Below the pieces are notes generated by a model that had not been told where the DNA came from, did no database searches, and worked only from the letters and a program-made list of their open reading frames with translations. A DNA stretch of 64,000 nt from Phycicoccus elongatus Lp2 (GTDB taxonomy: Bacteria > Actinomycetota > Actinomycetes > Actinomycetales > Dermatophilaceae), in NCBI RefSeq assembly GCF_000367525.1, contig NZ_HF570956.1, positions 1,618,588 to 1,682,587 on the forward strand, in the 5' to 3' direction. Made by a program: the position numbers and the translations under genes. Positions 28,352-37,334 of this stretch are shown one piece after another (the first letter of the stretch is position 1; every line of letters starts with the position of its first letter).

Positions 28352-28387
28352 AAGGGCCCGGTCACCACTGGTGGTGACCGGGCCCTT
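28352..28387. terminator. hairpin terminator between rpsT and the PemK/MazF-like gene
   Basis: Perfect 17-bp inverted repeat (AAGGGCCCGGTCACCAC and complement) with a 2-base centre, 16 bases after the rpsT stop and 14 bases from the end of the convergent gene. On the plus strand it ends CCCTT followed by CCTGTT. It should work in both directions. Confidence 0.85.
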
Positions 28388-28401
28388 CCTGTTGGGCCGC
28401 C

Positions 28402-28905
28402 TCAGGCCCGATGGGCGCGAACCGCCTGGGTGACGCGCTCGAAGATCCCGCGATCGAGGATCGCCCCCTCACGACGGATCCTCGCAGCGTCGACCCGGAT
28501 GATCCGGTTCACCCGCACCTCGCTCGGCCGACCCTGACGGTCCCAGCCGCCCGTGCCGATGTCGACCCACTCCCGACCGGCGCGCCGCTCCTGACCCCCG
28601 TCACGGTCGTGGTCCTTGCTCGTCAGCGGCAGGCCCAGCAGCCATCGGCCGTCCCGCCCGATGAGCAACACCGGACGATCCTTGCCCCGGCTGTGATCCT
28701 CCTCGAAGGGCACCCACGTCCAGACCACCTCGCCGGGGTCCGGCTGGCCGTCGGCGTCGGCTGCCCACTCCATCCTCGGCACGCCGTGAAAGTCCCCCGG
28801 GTATGCCGCAGGGCTGGCCTCGCGGGTCAGGGGGCCTGCCACCCCGGGCGGGTTGGGTCCGGGTCCGCGCAGCACGGTGAGGAGTCTGGAGAGCAGTCCG
28901 GCCAT
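28402..28905 (-). CDS. PemK/MazF-family toxin-like protein, no antitoxin partner
   Basis: 167 residues with the PemK/MazF SH3-like core from about residue 58: GEVVWTWVPFEEDHSRGKDR, PVLLIGRDGRWLLGLPLTSK, and VRVNRIIRVDAARIRREG. This longer actinobacterial subtype carries an N-terminal extension (MAGLLSRLLTVLRGPGP). MazF proteins are sequence-specific mRNA interferases, but no antitoxin gene overlaps or precedes it, so toxin activity is uncertain. TAGGGT ends 7 bases before the ATG (leaderless type). It is divergent from an aminotransferase with 39 bases between starts and convergent with rpsT. Confidence 0.82.
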   Translation of the reverse strand: MAGLLSRLLTVLRGPGPNPPGVAGPLTREASPAAYPGDFHGVPRMEWAADADGQPDPGEVVWTWVPFEEDHSRGKDRPVLLIGRDGRWLLGLPLTSKDHDRDGGQERRAGREWVDIGTGGWDRQGRPSEVRVNRIIRVDAARIRREGAILDRGIFERVTQAVRAHRA

Positions 28906-28944
28906 GGCGACCACCCTATGAGGGGCGTGGGTGAGAATGGCCGG

Positions 28945-30159
28945 GTGAGTCCACGGCTGTCGCAGCGAGGCAGGGTCGAGCCCTTCCACGTCATGGAACT
29001 GCTCAAGGCCGCCAACCGTCGCGCAGCGACCCATGGCGACGTCATCTCGCTGTGCGCCGGCCAGCCCTCGACACCGGCTCCTGTGGTGGCTCTCGAGGCC
29101 GTGGCCACCGCGGTCCGGGACGGGGCGGTGCTCGGCTACACCGACGCGATGGGCACGGCCGTGTGCCGCGAGGCCATCGCGGGCCACCTCCAGCGCACCT
29201 CCGGCCTGCGCGTGGACCCGGCCCACGTCGCGGTGACGACCGGCTCCTCGGCCGGCTTCACGGCGCTCTTCCTCGCCGCCTTCGACCCCGGCGATGTGGT
29301 GATGATGACGCGTCCGGGCTACCCGGCCTACCGCAACACGCTGGCCGCGCTGGGCTGCCGAGCCGTCGAACTCGAGTGCGGACCAGCGGTGCGCTTCCAG
29401 CCGACCGTCGCCCTGCTCGAGGAGTGGACCGCCGCGGCCGGCGCGCCACCGGCCGGGCTGATCATCGCGTCACCGGCCAATCCGACCGGCACGGTCATCG
29501 CGCCCGACGAGCTCGCCGCGATCGCGCGCTGGTGCGACGCGAACGACGTGCTGCTCGTGAGCGACGAGATCTATCACGGGGTCACCTTCGGCGAGCAGGC
29601 CGCGAGCGCGTGGGAGACCTCGCGGGAGGCCGTGCTCGTGGGTTCGGTGAGCAAGTACTTCTCGATGACCGGGTGGCGGGTCGGGTGGCTGGTGCTGCCG
29701 GAGCACCTGGTGCGGCCGGTCGAGTTGCTGCTCGGCAACCTCAACATCTGCGCTCCGGCGATCGCCCAGGTGGCCGCCGCGGCCGCGCTCGGCCCGACGG
29801 CGCGACTCGAGCTGGACGGTCACGTGCGGCGCTACCGCGACAATCGTGACCACGTGCTCGCCCGCCTCCCCGAGCTGGGCGTCACCCAGTGGGCACCCGC
29901 CGACGGCGCCTTCTATGCGTATGCCGATGTCTCTCACCTCACGCTCGACTCGGTCGCCTACTGCGACCAGTTGCTCGCTGCCACCGGTGTCGCGATCACC
30001 CCGGGCGTGGACTTCGCGCCCGGACACGGCCCGACTCCCGGTCTCGACGGGCAGCGGTGGGTGCGGATGAGCCTGGCCGGCTCGACCGAGGACATCGACG
30101 AGGCGATGAGCCGCTGGATCGCCCACGTGAGGTCCGGCCCGGGCACGCGGCATACGTGA
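28945..30159 (+). CDS. pyridoxal-phosphate aminotransferase, class I/II
   Basis: 404-residue fold-type I aminotransferase. Seen: substrate/PLP region GYTDAMGTAVCREAIAGHL, NPTG in SPANPTGTVIAPDE, Asp-Tyr block LLVSDEIYHGVTFGE, the PLP lysine in GSVSKYFSMTGWRVGW, and a C-terminal Arg in QRWVRMSLAGS. Substrates cannot be deduced; aspartate/alanine-type acceptors are most common for this group. GTG start with GAGAAT ending 6 bases upstream. It is followed by lepA after 73 bases. Confidence 0.9.
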   Translation: MSPRLSQRGRVEPFHVMELLKAANRRAATHGDVISLCAGQPSTPAPVVALEAVATAVRDGAVLGYTDAMGTAVCREAIAGHLQRTSGLRVDPAHVAVTTGSSAGFTALFLAAFDPGDVVMMTRPGYPAYRNTLAALGCRAVELECGPAVRFQPTVALLEEWTAAAGAPPAGLIIASPANPTGTVIAPDELAAIARWCDANDVLLVSDEIYHGVTFGEQAASAWETSREAVLVGSVSKYFSMTGWRVGWLVLPEHLVRPVELLLGNLNICAPAIAQVAAAAALGPTARLELDGHVRRYRDNRDHVLARLPELGVTQWAPADGAFYAYADVSHLTLDSVAYCDQLLAATGVAITPGVDFAPGHGPTPGLDGQRWVRMSLAGSTEDIDEAMSRWIAHVRSGPGTRHT

Positions 30160-30232
30160 CCTGATGACGGCGCCGAGCGTGGGAGACTAGGGGGAGTGCC
30201 CTGATCCCCCCACCCAAGAGGTTCCATCTCCC

Positions 30233-32095
30233 GTGTCACCCCGCGCCCGCACCGTGCTGCAACCGCACGCGACGCCGCCGGCGGCGATCCGCAACTTCTG
30301 CATCATCGCCCACATCGACCACGGCAAGTCGACCCTGGCCGACCGGATGCTCCAGATCACCGGTGTCGTCGACGAGCGCTCGATGCGGGCGCAATATCTC
30401 GACCGGATGGACATCGAGCGCGAGCGCGGCATCACGATCAAGAGCCAAGCCGTGCGTATGCCGTGGGAACTCGCCGACGAGGCGGGCAGCCTGCAGCCCT
30501 ACATCCTCAACATGATCGACACCCCCGGCCACGTCGACTTCACCTATGAGGTCAGCCGCAGCCTCGCCGCCTGCGAGGGTGCCGTGCTCCTCGTCGACGC
30601 CGCGCAGGGTATCGAGGCCCAGACCCTCGCCAACCTCTACCTGGCGATGGAGAACGACCTCCACGTCATCCCGGTCCTCAACAAGATCGACCTGCCGGCC
30701 GCTCAGCCGGAGAAGTATGCCGAGGAGTTGGCCAAGCTCGTCGGCTGCGAGCCCGAGGACTGCCTCAAGGTGTCCGGCAAGACCGGTGTGGGGGTGGAGC
30801 CGTTGCTCGACGAGATCGTCCGTCAGTTCCCGTCGCCGGTCGGTGACGCCGACGCGCCGAGCCGGGCGATGATCTTCGACTCCGTCTATGACACCTACCG
30901 CGGGGTCGTGACCTATGTGCGGGTCATCGACGGCAACCTCAACCCGCGTGAGCGGATCGTCATGATGTCGACCAAGGCGCACCACGAGCTGCTCGAAATC
31001 GGCGTCATCTCACCCGAACCCGTCCCCGGCAAGGGCCTGGGGGTCGGGGAGGTCGGCTACCTCATCACCGGTGTCAAGGACGTCCGTCAGAGCCGCGTCG
31101 GCGACACGGTCACCAACGCCTCCAAGCCGGCCACCACCGCCCTGGGTGGCTACCGTGACCCCAAACCGATGGTCTTCTCCGGGCTCTACCCGATCGACGG
31201 CTCGGACTACCCGGATCTGCGCGACGCCCTCGACAAGCTCAAGCTCAACGATGCCGCCCTCGCCTATGAGCCGGAGACCTCGGCCGCGCTCGGTTTCGGC
31301 TTCCGGTGCGGCTTCCTCGGCCTGCTCCACCTCGAGATCGTCCGTGAGCGGCTCGAGCGCGAGTTCAACCTCGACCTCATCTCCACCCAGCCCAACGTCG
31401 TCTACGACGTGACGATGGAGGACGGCAAGGAGATCACGGTCACCAACCCGAGTGAGTTCCCCGGCGGCAAGGTCGCCGAGGTGCGCGAGCCGATCGTGCG
31501 CGCCACGATCCTCGCGCCCAGTGAGTTCATCGGCGCGATCATGGAGCTGTGTCAGTCCAAGCGCGGCTCGCTGCGCGGCATGGACTACCTCTCCGAGGAC
31601 CGCGTCGAGATGCGCTACACCCTCCCGCTCGCCGAGATCGTCTTCGACTTCTTCGACCAGTTGAAGTCGCGCACCAGGGGTTACGCGTCGCTCGACTACG
31701 AACCCGACGGCGACCAGGTCGCGGATCTCGTCAAGGTCGACATCCTCCTCCAAGGCGAGCCGGTCGACGCCTTCAGCGCGATCGTCCACAAGGACCGGGC
31801 CTACGGCTATGGCGTGATGATGGCCGGAAAGCTCAAGGAACTCATCCCGCGGCAACAGTTCGAGGTGCCGATCCAGGCCGCCGTCGGCGCGCGAATCATC
31901 GCCCGCGAGAACATCCGCGCGATCCGCAAGGACGTCCTGGCCAAGTGCTACGGCGGTGACATCAGCCGCAAGCGCAAGTTGCTCGAGAAGCAGAAGGCCG
32001 GCAAGAAGCGGATGAAGAACATCGGCTCGGTCGAGGTGCCCCCGGAGGCCTTCATCGCGGCGTTGTCCTCGGACGAGCCCGCCAAGAAGAAGTAA
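30233..32095 (+). CDS. lepA: elongation factor 4 (LepA)
   Basis: Ribosome-associated GTPase involved in back-translocation or 30S biogenesis. 620 residues with an N-terminal actinobacterial extension, G1 [15 protein letters not shown]2 RGITIKSQ, G3 DTPGHVDF, G4 NKIDLP, then EF-G-like domains II, III and V and the LepA-specific C-terminal domain ([29 protein letters not shown]). The GTG start is preceded by AAGAGG with suitable spacing. It ends 5 bases before an MFS gene, and hemW/hrcA follow further on, in the usual actinobacterial order. Confidence 0.97.
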   Translation: MSPRARTVLQPHATPPAAIRNFCIIAHIDHGKSTLADRMLQITGVVDERSMRAQYLDRMDIERERGITIKSQAVRMPWELADEAGSLQPYILNMIDTPGHVDFTYEVSRSLAACEGAVLLVDAAQGIEAQTLANLYLAMENDLHVIPVLNKIDLPAAQPEKYAEELAKLVGCEPEDCLKVSGKTGVGVEPLLDEIVRQFPSPVGDADAPSRAMIFDSVYDTYRGVVTYVRVIDGNLNPRERIVMMSTKAHHELLEIGVISPEPVPGKGLGVGEVGYLITGVKDVRQSRVGDTVTNASKPATTALGGYRDPKPMVFSGLYPIDGSDYPDLRDALDKLKLNDAALAYEPETSAALGFGFRCGFLGLLHLEIVRERLEREFNLDLISTQPNVVYDVTMEDGKEITVTNPSEFPGGKVAEVREPIVRATILAPSEFIGAIMELCQSKRGSLRGMDYLSEDRVEMRYTLPLAEIVFDFFDQLKSRTRGYASLDYEPDGDQVADLVKVDILLQGEPVDAFSAIVHKDRAYGYGVMMAGKLKELIPRQQFEVPIQAAVGARIIARENIRAIRKDVLAKCYGGDISRKRKLLEKQKAGKKRMKNIGSVEVPPEAFIAALSSDEPAKKK

Positions 32096-32100
32096 CTCGT

Positions 32101-33282
32101 ATGCCGCGGGGCCGGCTCCCCGAGACGCTCCGGCTGAGCCGGTCGCGGCTGCTCATGTCGGGCAGTGCGCTCCTCTGGGGCCTGCAGTTCGCCTTCCTCA
32201 CCCCGTCCATCGGCATCATCCTCGTTGCCCTCTACTCGGCGACCCCGGGGGAGGTCGGCTGGGCGCTCATGCTCTACAACATCTCGGGCTTCATCTCCAC
32301 CCTCGTCGTTCCGAGCCGCGCGGACCGCCAAGGTGACTACCTGCGCCCCCTGCTCTGGTGCGGCGGCCTGACCATCGCGCTGGCCACTGCCCTGGCCCTC
32401 GTCATGAGCCTGCCGATGGCGTTCCTGGCGCTGGTGGCGCTCGGCGGTCCCGCGGGCGTCGGGATCGGCCTGCTCTTCGCGCACCAGAAGCACGTCGGCA
32501 CCTCGGTGTCCGGCATCATGAAGACCCGCGCGATCTTCTCCTTCGCGTGGGTGGCCGGCCCACCGATCGCGACCTTCATGATCGGCCTGCTCGGCAAGCG
32601 GTCGGTCCTCTGGGCTGTCGTGGCCATCGCCGCGCTCGGCCTGGCCTTCACCATCCTGATGATGCGCGAGCGGGCCCGCACCGGTGGGCCCATCGTCACC
32701 GAGGACTCGCGTGAATCGGTGCTCACCGTGCTTCGCGAGCCGCGCGTCGTCGTCATGACGCTGGCCTTCCTCGTGCTGGTCGGGACCACCTCGGCGTCCG
32801 TGGCGACGGTCGCGCTCTTCGCCACCAACCGCCTCGACCTCGACGTCATCTGGGGTGGTGTCGCGCTGGGCACGTGCGCCGCCCTGGAGATCCCGATCCT
32901 GCTCGGCCTGGGTCGATTGACCACCCGGTTCGGGCCCGCGCGGTTACTCCTCGTGGGGAGCATCGCCGGGGTCATCTACTACGCTTCGATGGTCGTCATC
33001 GACGGACCCGTCCTGCTCGTGGCCCTCCAGGTCCTCAATGCGATCTTCATCGCGACCGTCCAGGGGCTCGGGCTGACCATCTTCCAGGAGGTCGTGCCGC
33101 GACCCGGCCTCGCCTCCGGCCTGTTCATGAACACCCAGCGCCTCGGCGCCATCCTCTCCGGCCCCATCATCGCCCTGGGAGCCCTGCCCGGGCTGGGTTA
33201 CGCCTGGGTCTTCGCCGCCTGCGTGCCGTTGGTGCTCCTCGGCCTGGGCCTGCTCGCCGTCGCCCGCCGGCTCGGTCGATGA
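32101..33282 (+). CDS. MFS transporter, sugar-efflux (SetB) type
   Basis: 393 residues with about 12 membrane helices. The sequence around VGIGLLFAHQKHVGTSVSGI MKTRAIFSFAWVAGPP and GLGLTIFQEVVPRPGLASGL FMNTQRLGAI resembles the SetA/SetB sugar-efflux group; the substrate is not determinable. It begins 5 bases after lepA, so it is probably co-transcribed. The ATG is inside a GTATGCCG copy and has no Shine-Dalgarno site. It overlaps the macro-domain gene by ATGA. Confidence 0.85.
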   Translation: MPRGRLPETLRLSRSRLLMSGSALLWGLQFAFLTPSIGIILVALYSATPGEVGWALMLYNISGFISTLVVPSRADRQGDYLRPLLWCGGLTIALATALALVMSLPMAFLALVALGGPAGVGIGLLFAHQKHVGTSVSGIMKTRAIFSFAWVAGPPIATFMIGLLGKRSVLWAVVAIAALGLAFTILMMRERARTGGPIVTEDSRESVLTVLREPRVVVMTLAFLVLVGTTSASVATVALFATNRLDLDVIWGGVALGTCAALEIPILLGLGRLTTRFGPARLLLVGSIAGVIYYASMVVIDGPVLLVALQVLNAIFIATVQGLGLTIFQEVVPRPGLASGLFMNTQRLGAILSGPIIALGALPGLGYAWVFAACVPLVLLGLGLLAVARRLGR

Positions 33283-33800
33283 CTCGGATCACGGCCGTCC
33301 GTGGCGACCTCACCGCTGAGGTGGTCGACGCGATCGTCAACGCCGCCAACTCCTCCCTCCTCGGCGGTGGCGGTGTCGATGGCGCGATTCATCGTGCCGC
33401 GGGGCCGCGACTGCTGGAGGCCTGTCGCGAGGTCCGGCGCACGGCATACCCCGACGGATTGCCCACCGGGTATGCCGTGGCCACGCCCGGCTTCGACCTC
33501 CCGGCTCGCTTCGTCATCCACACGGTGGGGCCGAATCGCCATGCGGGACAGACCGATTCGGCCCTGCTTGCGTCCTGCTTCCGCGAGTCCCTGCGGATCG
33601 CGCGCGAGGCGGGTGCTCGGTCGATCGCCTTCCCGGCCGTGAGCGCGGGCGTCTATGGGTGGGCCGCTGACGAGGTCGCGCGGATTGCGGTCGACACGGT
33701 GCGGGCGGAGACCGGTGACGGGGACTCGATCGAGCTCGTCCGTTTTGTGCTCTTCTCGCAGCCGCTTCTCTCGGCCTTCGACGCGGCCCTCACCGACTGA
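33279..33800 (+). CDS. macro domain protein (O-acetyl-ADP-ribose deacetylase family)
   Basis: 173-residue single macro domain. Conserved parts are GDLTAEVVDAIVNAANSSLL GGGGVDGAIH (ADP-ribose-binding Asn and Gly loop), FVIHTVGPN and SIAFPAVSAGVYGW. Such proteins hydrolyse O-acetyl-ADP-ribose or remove ADP-ribose from proteins or nucleic acids. ATGA overlap with the upstream MFS gene implies translation coupling; the functional link is unclear. Two GTATGCCG/CGGCATAC copies lie within it 26 bases apart. Confidence 0.95.
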   Translation: MTRITAVRGDLTAEVVDAIVNAANSSLLGGGGVDGAIHRAAGPRLLEACREVRRTAYPDGLPTGYAVATPGFDLPARFVIHTVGPNRHAGQTDSALLASCFRESLRIAREAGARSIAFPAVSAGVYGWAADEVARIAVDTVRAETGDGDSIELVRFVLFSQPLLSAFDAALTD

Positions 33801-33820
33801 GTCTCCGTAGACTCGCGACC

Positions 33821-34606
33821 ATGGGCCCACTCGTCGCCCGCGTCGAGCCCTACGCTCTCGTGGGCCTTTCCCCGGGAACCCATCTCGGTATGCCGTCCGC
33901 CCACCTCACGCTCGTCCTCACCCTCGATGCCCCGCTTGAGCTGAGCGGTGGACCGATGGGACCGGACCGCCACCGCCTTCGCGTCAGCCTGGCCGGCCTG
34001 CACACCACGCCAGTCTCGATCCACCACGAGGGCCGGATGCGCGGGATCCAGCTCGCCCTCACGCCTGCGGGCTGCCGGGCCCTGCTCGCTTGCCCGGCGG
34101 GAGAGCTCGCGGAGCGCGTCGTCGAGGGGGCGGACGTCCTCGGACGACTGGCGGACGACCTGCGTGACCGGCTGCACGAGGCCGTCGACGCCGATGAGCA
34201 GGTCCGCCTGGTCGCGGCGGGGCTCGGTCGGCGAGCCGCGCTCGAACCCATGGATCCGCGTCTGGCTCGCGCATGGGAACGATTGGCGCACAGCCATGGA
34301 CGCGTGACCATCGCCGAGCTCGCCGACGCCGCCGGGTGGTCGCGGCGCCACTTCACGCAGCGGTTCACTGCCGAGTTCGGGCAGGGGCCCAAGGTCGTGG
34401 CCGGGCTCCTGCGCTTCGGGAGGTCACGCGAGATGGTGCGCCGCGGCATACCCGCCGTGGAGGTGGCGCAGCGGTGCGGCTACGCCGACCAGTCGCACCT
34501 TGTGCGGGAATGGCGACGACACACCGGCACGACGCCAGGGCGTTGGGCGGGCGAGGACGACATCGCATTCGTTCAAGACCGGACCAGCGAGGCAGGGGCA
34601 TCCTGA
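33821..34606 (+). CDS. AraC-family transcriptional regulator
   Basis: 261 residues. The C-terminal half (about 150-245) holds the AraC double helix-turn-helix: VTIAELADAAGWSRRHFTQR FTAEFGQGPK and IPAVEVAQRCGYADQSHLVR EWRRHTGTTPG. The N-terminal 140 residues would carry ligand sensing. It lies 4 bases before a VOC-family gene, an arrangement often seen for regulators of glyoxalase/antibiotic-resistance-like proteins, so that gene is a likely target. TAGACT ends exactly 7 bases before the ATG, the same pattern as at asd. Confidence 0.9.
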   Translation: MGPLVARVEPYALVGLSPGTHLGMPSAHLTLVLTLDAPLELSGGPMGPDRHRLRVSLAGLHTTPVSIHHEGRMRGIQLALTPAGCRALLACPAGELAERVVEGADVLGRLADDLRDRLHEAVDADEQVRLVAAGLGRRAALEPMDPRLARAWERLAHSHGRVTIAELADAAGWSRRHFTQRFTAEFGQGPKVVAGLLRFGRSREMVRRGIPAVEVAQRCGYADQSHLVREWRRHTGTTPGRWAGEDDIAFVQDRTSEAGAS

Positions 34607-34610
34607 GCGC

Positions 34611-35018
34611 ATGGACACCACACCGCAGCAATCCCGCACCGACCACAACGTCTGGGCCGCGATCTTCGCCGACGACCCGCTCGCGCTGCGCGCCTGGCTG
34701 GTCGGCATCGGTTTCGAGGAGGGCATCGTCGTGCCCGACGAAGACGGGGTGAGCATCCACCACAGCGAGCTGCTCTGGCCCGAGGGCGGCCGTGTCATGG
34801 TCTCCACCCGGGACACCAAGGAGCAGGAGTGGGAGGGTGTCGGCCGGGTCTCGCTCTACGTCGTGACCGCGGATCCCGCGGCCGTCCACGAGCGCGCGGT
34901 GGCTGCGGGCGCCACGATCACCCGTCCCCTCAAGAACGAATCCGATTATGAGTCAAGGGGATTCAGCTGCACCGACCCCGAGGGCAACCACTGGAGTTTC
35001 GGCACCTACGCCGGCTGA
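34611..35018 (+). CDS. VOC-superfamily (glyoxalase/bleomycin-resistance-like) protein
   Basis: 135-residue single VOC protein with paired beta-alpha-beta-beta-beta modules: VWAAIFADDPLALRAWLVGI GF in the first half; VGRVSLYVVTADPAAVHERA and SCTDPEGNHWSFGTYAG in the second. The terminal DPEGNHWSFG is the family hallmark with a metal- or ligand-binding residue. Enzymatic role unknown. It is co-transcribed with the preceding AraC regulator and overlaps the convergent NUDIX gene by 13 bases. Confidence 0.9.
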   Translation: MDTTPQQSRTDHNVWAAIFADDPLALRAWLVGIGFEEGIVVPDEDGVSIHHSELLWPEGGRVMVSTRDTKEQEWEGVGRVSLYVVTADPAAVHERAVAAGATITRPLKNESDYESRGFSCTDPEGNHWSFGTYAG

Positions 35019-35581
35019 GGCCCCTCTGAGGGGACCGTGCTCTCCTCGGTGTCCGGCAGGGCCAGCCCGGCCAGCCCCGGGTCGCCGGTCATCGCCTCCC
35101 AGTGGTCCCAGAGCATGACGAGCTCGGCCGGCCAGACCGGCTCGGAGGCCGCGGTCACATCGTCGCGAGTGAGCCACTCGGTCGCCACGATGCAGGCGGC
35201 TTCCTCCTCCGTGTAGCCGGAGGAATCGGGCGCGAAACCCGTTGTCCGCACGCCGAAGAACACCTCGTCCTGGTCGACGATGACATCGGAGTAGCCGTGG
35301 ACGACCCGGCGGGTAGCCACCGGCCCGAACAGCGCACCGGCGTCCACCGCCAACCCGGTCTCCTCGTGCAACTCGCGCACGGCCGCCTCGAGGTCGCTCT
35401 CGCCCGGGTCGACCCCACCGCCGGGGGTCATCCACCAGTGCGGCACGGGGTTCAGGCCCAGGTCGCTGTCGCGGAAGAGCAGCACCCGGTCCGCCTCGTC
35501 GACGACGAGCAGGCGAGCAGTGCGACGACGGACCCTCGGCCGGTTCGCAGGGGCGGGCACGCCGGACGTGGAGTGGGGCAC
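35006..35581 (-). CDS. NUDIX hydrolase
   Basis: 191 residues with a complete NUDIX box, GGGVDPGESDLEAAVRELHE followed by ETGL (G-x5-E-x7-R-E-x2-E-E-x-G-U satisfied), at about 53-76. Preceded by TARLLVVDEADRVLLFRD and WWMTPGGG, typical of MutT-like housecleaning enzymes acting on nucleoside diphosphate-linked compounds. Substrate unknown. GTG start with TAGGTT ending 6 bases upstream. It overlaps the VOC gene's 3' end by 13 bases and diverges from the DUF4442 gene. Confidence 0.93.
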   Translation of the reverse strand: MPHSTSGVPAPANRPRVRRRTARLLVVDEADRVLLFRDSDLGLNPVPHWWMTPGGGVDPGESDLEAAVRELHEETGLAVDAGALFGPVATRRVVHGYSDVIVDQDEVFFGVRTTGFAPDSSGYTEEEAACIVATEWLTRDDVTAASEPVWPAELVMLWDHWEAMTGDPGLAGLALPDTEESTVPSEGPQPA

Positions 35582-35622
35582 ATCGGCAACCTACCCGGCA
35601 TACCGATGAGTAACATCACGGG

Positions 35623-36090
35623 GTGACTCAGACCTATGCGCTCTACCGCAAGCTCGCCACGTTCCCGCAGGGCAAGCGGATGTTCTCGATCATGTTCGCG
35701 CGCAAGGCGCCTTACTTCCGCACGGTGCGCCCGCTCGTGCGTGAGGTGCGGCCCAACCACGTCGAGTTGACGATCGCCAACCGCAAGGCGGTCCACAACC
35801 ACATCGGCACCGTGCACGCCATCGCCGTGTGCAATGGCCTGGAGGCCGCGATGGGGCTGCTCGCCGAGGCGACCATCCCCAGCCACCGGCGCTGGCTGCC
35901 CAAGGGCCTGGAGGTCGCCTATCTCGCGAAGTCGACGACCGACCTGCTCTGCATCGCCGCGACGGACCCGAGCGACTGGGCCGACGATGTGAACGAAGTG
36001 CGTGTGCGGGTCCGTGCGATCCGCACCGACGGGGAAGTCGTCGTCGAGGGTGTCATCCCGCTGCACGTCACGGACAAGCCGCAGCGCTGA
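35623..36090 (+). CDS. DUF4442 hotdog-fold thioesterase-like protein
   Basis: 155 residues matching the DUF4442 family (hotdog fold): FPQGKRMFSIMFARKAPYFR, then NHIGTVHAIAVCNGLEAAMG, the conserved N-H-x-G-T-x-H-A active-site-like segment, and RWLPKGLEVAYLAKSTTD. A thioesterase role on acyl-CoA-like substrates is inferred from the fold. GTG start with TAACAT ending 6 bases upstream (leaderless type). The 3' end overlaps the convergent NUDIX gene by 23 bases. Confidence 0.9.
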   Translation: MTQTYALYRKLATFPQGKRMFSIMFARKAPYFRTVRPLVREVRPNHVELTIANRKAVHNHIGTVHAIAVCNGLEAAMGLLAEATIPSHRRWLPKGLEVAYLAKSTTDLLCIAATDPSDWADDVNEVRVRVRAIRTDGEVVVEGVIPLHVTDKPQR

Positions 36091-36532
36091 GCCGGTCGAG
36101 GAAGACCCGCTGGCCCTTGACCAGGCGCTCACGCGCTCGTTCCAGACTCATCCACTCACCGCGATCGACTTCGGGAATCGACATCGTGCGACCCGATCGC
36201 GGGGGCCACTCGATCTCGATCTCGTTGCTGCGCAGCCATTCCAGTGACTCGGTGGCCCACACGGCATACGCAGTGACGACCTTGCCACTGTGCCGCGTCT
36301 CGCCGAGATCGACCCACTGACCCTCGGGCACCGCTCGCCCGACCTCCTCGGCGAACTCGCGCCGTGCCGTCGCACGGGGCTCCTCGGTCTCCGGGTCGTA
36401 CTCACCCTTGGTGATGCTCCAGGCGCCCTCATCCTTGCGGGCCCAGAAGGGTCCGCCCATGTGCACGAGGAAGACCTCGAGATCACCGTCGTGACCGACC
36501 CGACAGGGCATCACCCCGGCGCTGTGCCGCAT
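36068..36532 (-). CDS. NUDIX hydrolase (second copy)
   Basis: 154 residues with the NUDIX box GEYDPETEEPRATARREFAE EVG at about 45-67. The N-terminal MPCRVGHDGDLEVFLVHMGG PFWARKDEGAW and ITKGEY are typical of a NUDIX group annotated as NTP pyrophosphohydrolases. The ATG comes one base after the stop of the phosphatase gene, so it is translated from the same message. It is unrelated in detail to the NUDIX gene at 35,006. Substrate unknown. Confidence 0.92.
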   Translation of the reverse strand: MRHSAGVMPCRVGHDGDLEVFLVHMGGPFWARKDEGAWSITKGEYDPETEEPRATARREFAEEVGRAVPEGQWVDLGETRHSGKVVTAYAVWATESLEWLRSNEIEIEWPPRSGRTMSIPEVDRGEWMSLERARERLVKGQRVFLDRLSAAACP

Positions 36533-36533
36533 G

Positions 36534-37334
36534 TCAGTCGACCAGCCGGGTGCGCAACTGCTCGACGTCGCCCCCGGACCACCCACGGGAGCGCAGCCAC
36601 GCCCGTGTCCCACCGTGGCGCTCGCCGAGATCGGCGAGGATGGCCAGCATGGTCTCGGCATGGGGGATCTGGTCGCTCGGCCGTTGCGTGGCCAGCGTGT
36701 CGCCGTAGAAGTCGTGGGCCATGAGGCGCTCGATGATCGCGGGCAGCCGCAGGGCGGTGAGGGCGTAGTCGTCGGCGATGACGTCGTGCGGGACCCCTGC
36801 GACGTCCAGCGCCAGGGCGACCACGGTGCCCGTCCGGTCCTTGCCGGCAGCGCAGTGCACGACGGCGGCGCCCCGAGCGCCCGCGATGACCGCGAGGGCG
36901 TCGGCGATGGCCGGGCCGCGCCGATCGAGATAGGTCCGGTAGTGCGCGGTCCAGTAGTCCGCATCCCGCGTGCCGGGTGCTGCAGGGTGGACGACGAGGG
37001 CCGAGGCCATCGTGGCCGCCACGTCATCGGTCGGACGCGTCTCCACGAGGGAGTGGTGGTGATGGGTGAGCGACTCGATCTCCCGCAGCGGGCCGGGCCC
37101 GGTCAGGTGCATCTCGGTCTCGCTGCGCAGGTCGACGATGTCGGTGACGCCGAGTTCGCCGACCAGTCGGGTCACCGAGGCGTCGGTGAGGTCCTGAAGG
37201 TTGTCGGAGCGGATCAACCGGCCGTATGCCGTCCGCCCACCATCACGGGTCGGCAGTCCGCCGACGTCGCGCATGTTGACGACGCCCTCGAGGTCGATCC
37301 ACCGGGCGGCGTTCCCCTCTCGACCCTGGGTCAC
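36534..37334 (-). CDS. tyrosine-protein phosphatase (Y_phosphatase3 type)
   Basis: 266 residues. N-terminus ARWIDLEGVVNMRDVGGLPT is diagnostic of the IphP/MptpB-like group, and the P-loop HCAAGKDRTG gives the C-x5-R active site near residue 163. Members dephosphorylate protein Tyr/Ser/Thr or phosphoinositides; the target is unknown. Start GTG 37334, whose last bases overlap the upstream gene's stop (GTGA). It is the middle gene of an OCD-phosphatase-NUDIX operon. Confidence 0.92.
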   Translation of the reverse strand: MTQGREGNAARWIDLEGVVNMRDVGGLPTRDGGRTAYGRLIRSDNLQDLTDASVTRLVGELGVTDIVDLRSETEMHLTGPGPLREIESLTHHHHSLVETRPTDDVAATMASALVVHPAAPGTRDADYWTAHYRTYLDRRGPAIADALAVIAGARGAAVVHCAAGKDRTGTVVALALDVAGVPHDVIADDYALTALRLPAIIERLMAHDFYGDTLATQRPSDQIPHAETMLAILADLGERHGGTRAWLRSRGWSGGDVEQLRTRLVD

